From positions 1-64,000 of the forward strand of contig NZ_VSRY01000165.1 of assembly GCF_008271805.1 (NCBI RefSeq): DNA of 64,000 bases. The letters are read 5' to 3'. A program made the position numbers and the translations under genes. Shown here piece by piece: positions 61,954-64,000 of the stretch (within the stretch, counting starts at the first letter, position 1; each line of letters starts with the position of its first letter). The notes beneath the pieces are model-generated. The model searched no databases and was not told where the DNA came from. It was given only the letters and a program-made list of their open reading frames with translations. The stretch is from Streptomyces sp. TRM49041. Its GTDB lineage: Bacteria; Actinomycetota; Actinomycetes; Streptomycetales; Streptomycetaceae.

Positions 61954-64000
61954 TTGTCAATCGGGGAATCCGAGGCGCTGCGGAAAGAACAGCACTTCAT
62001 CAGTGAGCTGTACGCCCGGCTCGACATGCTGCGCGAGCGCGCCGAGGCCGCCGTGCGGGACGCGCTGAAGGATGCCGGGACCGGGCTGCAGGCGCGGCTG
62101 GAGCGGGATGTGCTGGTGGCCGAGCAGTCGGGGCTGCTCGCCGCGTACAACGCCGGCGACCAGGGGCTGTGTTTCGGGCGGCTGGTGTTCCAGGACGGGC
62201 GAGACCACCACATCGGGCGGATCGGGATCCGCGAGGACGACGACGAGCGCACCCCTCTCGTCATCGACTGGCGCGCCGACGTCGCCCGGCCCTTCTACCT
62301 CGCCACCGGCCACACCCCCATGGGCCTGAGCCGCCGGCGGCACATCAGCACACACGGGCGTGACGTCACCGGCCTCCACGACGAGATCCTCGACCTGCGG
62401 GACGGCACCCGCACCGGGCACGAGGGGCGGGACGCCGACTCCGTACTGCTCGCCGCGCTCGACGCCGCCCGCACGGGGCGGATGCACGACATCGTCCAGA
62501 CCATCCAGGCCGAGCAGGACCGCGTCATCCGCGCCCCGCACCAGGGAGTCCTCGTCGTCGAGGGCGGCCCCGGCACCGGCAAGACCGCCGTCGCCCTGCA
62601 CCGGGCCGCGTATCTGCTGTACGCGCACCGGGAGCAGCTCGCCCGGCGGGCCGTCCTCGTCGTCGGGCCCAACCCGGCCTTTCTCGGCTACATCGGTGAG
62701 GTCCTCCCCGCCCTCGGGGAGACCGGTGTCCTCCTCGCCACCATGGGCGAGCTGTTCCCCGGCGTCCACGCCGTCGGCATCGACACCCCGGAGGCGGCCG
62801 AGATCAAAGGGCGCGCCGCCATGGCCGGCATCCTCACCCGGTACGTGCGCGACCAGCAGACCGTGCCGCCCACGCAGGACCCGATAGAGATCGACCACGA
62901 GGACTACGGCACCCTCCTCCTCGACCGCGACACCGCCGAGGACGCCCGCTGGGACGCCCGCGGCACCGGGCTGCCGCACAACCTCGCCCGCCCCCGCTTC
63001 GCCACCCGGATCATCGACGCGCTCACCGCGCAGCTGGCCGACCGGCTCGGCGCGGACCCGTTCGGCGGGCCCAACCTCCTCGACCCGTCCGACATCGCCC
63101 AGCTCGGCAAGGAGATCGCGGCCAGTGGCGAGGTGCACGCCGCGATCGAGCGGCTGTGGCCGAGCCTCACCCCGCAGGGGCTCGTCGAGCGGTTCCTCGC
63201 CGACCCGTACGGGTATCTGCCCGACGGCGAGGCCGAGTTCCTGCGGCGGGCGCCCGGCGCCCCCTGGACCCCCGCCGACGTCCCCCTCCTCGACGAGGCC
63301 GCCGAGCTCCTCGGTGACGACGACTCGGCCGCCCGCGCCGCCGCCGCCCGCGAGCGCGCCCAGCGCGTCGCCTACGCGCAGAGCGTCCTCGACGTCTCGT
63401 ACGCCTCCCGGACGTACGAGTTCGAGGACGAGGAGTCCGAGGTCCTCGGCGCCCACGACATCATCGACGCCGAACGGTTCGCCGAGCGCCACGAGGAGGA
63501 CGACCACCGCAGCGCCGCCGAGCGGGCCGCCGCCGACCGCACCTGGGCGTTCGGGCACATCATCGTGGACGAGGCGCAGGAACTGTCCGCGATGGCGTGG
63601 CGGCTGCTGATGCGCCGTATCCCCACCCGCTCCATGACCCTCGTCGGCGACCCGGCCCAGACCGGCGACGCGGCGGGGTGCGGGTCCTGGCAGGAGATCC
63701 TCGACCCGTACGTGGGGGAGCGCTACGAGCACGTCATGCTCGGCGTCAACTACCGCACACCCGCCGAGATCATGGAGGTCGCGGCGGAGGTGCGGCGCAC
63801 CGAGGAGCCGGGCTTCCGGCCGCCGCGCTCGGTACGGTCGACGGGCGTACCGCCCTGGGAGGTCACGGCGGACGACCTCGTGGGCGCCGTCGCCGACGCG
63901 GTCGCGCGGGAGGTGCGCGAGGAGGGCCGGCTCGCCGTCATCGCCCCGGCCGCCCACCTCCCGGCCCTCGCCGCGGCGCTGCCGGACGCCGCCCACGGGC
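61954..64000 (+). CDS. HelD-type RNA polymerase-associated helicase (3' truncated by the window)
   Basis: Open to the last base, so no stop is seen. The TTG at 61954 has GGAG 5 nt upstream; GTG 61948 is an alternative, but there is no ribosome binding site for it. The product (SIGESEALRKEQHFISELYARLDMLRE) has the HelD coiled N-terminal arm, then superfamily 1 motifs: Walker A GGPGTGKT at 204-211, IIVDEAQELSAMAWRLLMRR, GDPAQTGD, and NYRTPAEI. HelD/HelR proteins remove stalled RNA polymerase and, in HelR form, protect against rifamycins. No rifamycin-associated element was found upstream. Confidence 0.85.
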   Translation, partial: MSIGESEALRKEQHFISELYARLDMLRERAEAAVRDALKDAGTGLQARLERDVLVAEQSGLLAAYNAGDQGLCFGRLVFQDGRDHHIGRIGIREDDDERTPLVIDWRADVARPFYLATGHTPMGLSRRRHISTHGRDVTGLHDEILDLRDGTRTGHEGRDADSVLLAALDAARTGRMHDIVQTIQAEQDRVIRAPHQGVLVVEGGPGTGKTAVALHRAAYLLYAHREQLARRAVLVVGPNPAFLGYIGEVLPALGETGVLLATMGELFPGVHAVGIDTPEAAEIKGRAAMAGILTRYVRDQQTVPPTQDPIEIDHEDYGTLLLDRDTAEDARWDARGTGLPHNLARPRFATRIIDALTAQLADRLGADPFGGPNLLDPSDIAQLGKEIAASGEVHAAIERLWPSLTPQGLVERFLADPYGYLPDGEAEFLRRAPGAPWTPADVPLLDEAAELLGDDDSAARAAAARERAQRVAYAQSVLDVSYASRTYEFEDEESEVLGAHDIIDAERFAERHEEDDHRSAAERAAADRTWAFGHIIVDEAQELSAMAWRLLMRRIPTRSMTLVGDPAQTGDAAGCGSWQEILDPYVGERYEHVMLGVNYRTPAEIMEVAAEVRRTEEPGFRPPRSVRSTGVPPWEVTADDLVGAVADAVAREVREEGRLAVIAPAAHLPALAAALPDAAHG

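Overview
The window is high-GC actinobacterial chromosome with Streptomyces character: NNG/NNC codon bias, GTG and TTG starts, the cytoskeletal pair filP-scy, a NucS mismatch endonuclease, a DUF397/XRE pair, and TTA (bldA-type) codons confined to an accessory patch. From the remembered gene order of Streptomyces coelicolor, most of the window follows the conserved core region that runs from nucS through filP-scy and icmA to pyk-ackA-pta-pfkA. No rRNA, tRNA or CRISPR was seen.

Layout. 1-5.7 kb: the 3' part of a P-loop ATPase gene, nucS, a SCO5389-type small gene, an F420/flavin oxidoreductase and a small Cys/His protein. 5.7-9.5 kb: two tandem, paralogous ABC exporter pairs. 9.6-14.7 kb: filP and scy, coiled-coil proteins of polar growth. 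14.8-17.6 kb: methylmalonyl-CoA epimerase, thiolase and MeaB, which belong with icmA (35.1 kb) in acyl-CoA and propionate metabolism.

17.9-24.2 kb is the accessory patch. On the minus strand lie an XRE/TPR regulator (frameshifted near its N-terminus) and a 2'-5' RNA ligase-like protein. On the plus strand lie a decayed copy of a phosphotransferase gene, a small CxxC protein, an intact-looking but frameshifted phosphotransferase-like gene, a lactate/malate-dehydrogenase-like gene and an HPr-kinase-like gene. The last three start and stop on ATGA overlaps. This is the best candidate for an undescribed system.

24.3-28.9 kb: a MarR regulator, three AIM24-family genes in a row, a DUF3817 and thiamine-binding pair, and a DUF1524 HNH lipoprotein. 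29.1-33.9 kb: cslA-glxA (cellulose synthase-like and copper-radical oxidase) facing a GH6 lipoprotein, a morphogenetic polysaccharide locus. 34.1-42.6 kb: MarR, DUF3817, icmA behind a perfect 22-bp palindrome, GNAT, TetR, a thioredoxin/TPR co-chaperone, and a DUF6230-DUF6114-secreted protein operon. 42.7-44.9 kb: an Scr1-like XRE/DUF397 pair and an unknown protein. 44.9-51.2 kb: central carbon enzymes (pyk, ackA, pta, pfkA). 51.3-57.5 kb: two more HTH proteins and a CitA/DcuS-type two-component pair divergent from a dicarboxylate symporter.

57.7-60.5 kb: a secreted beta-propeller gene split by an IS200/IS605 element (tnpA plus tnpB with its likely omega RNA), with a small scar that resembles the end of an IS110 element. 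60.5-64 kb: a MerR-thioredoxin pair with a textbook 19-bp-spacer promoter, a DUF6817 protein, and the 5' part of a HelD-type RNA polymerase-associated helicase that runs off the end.
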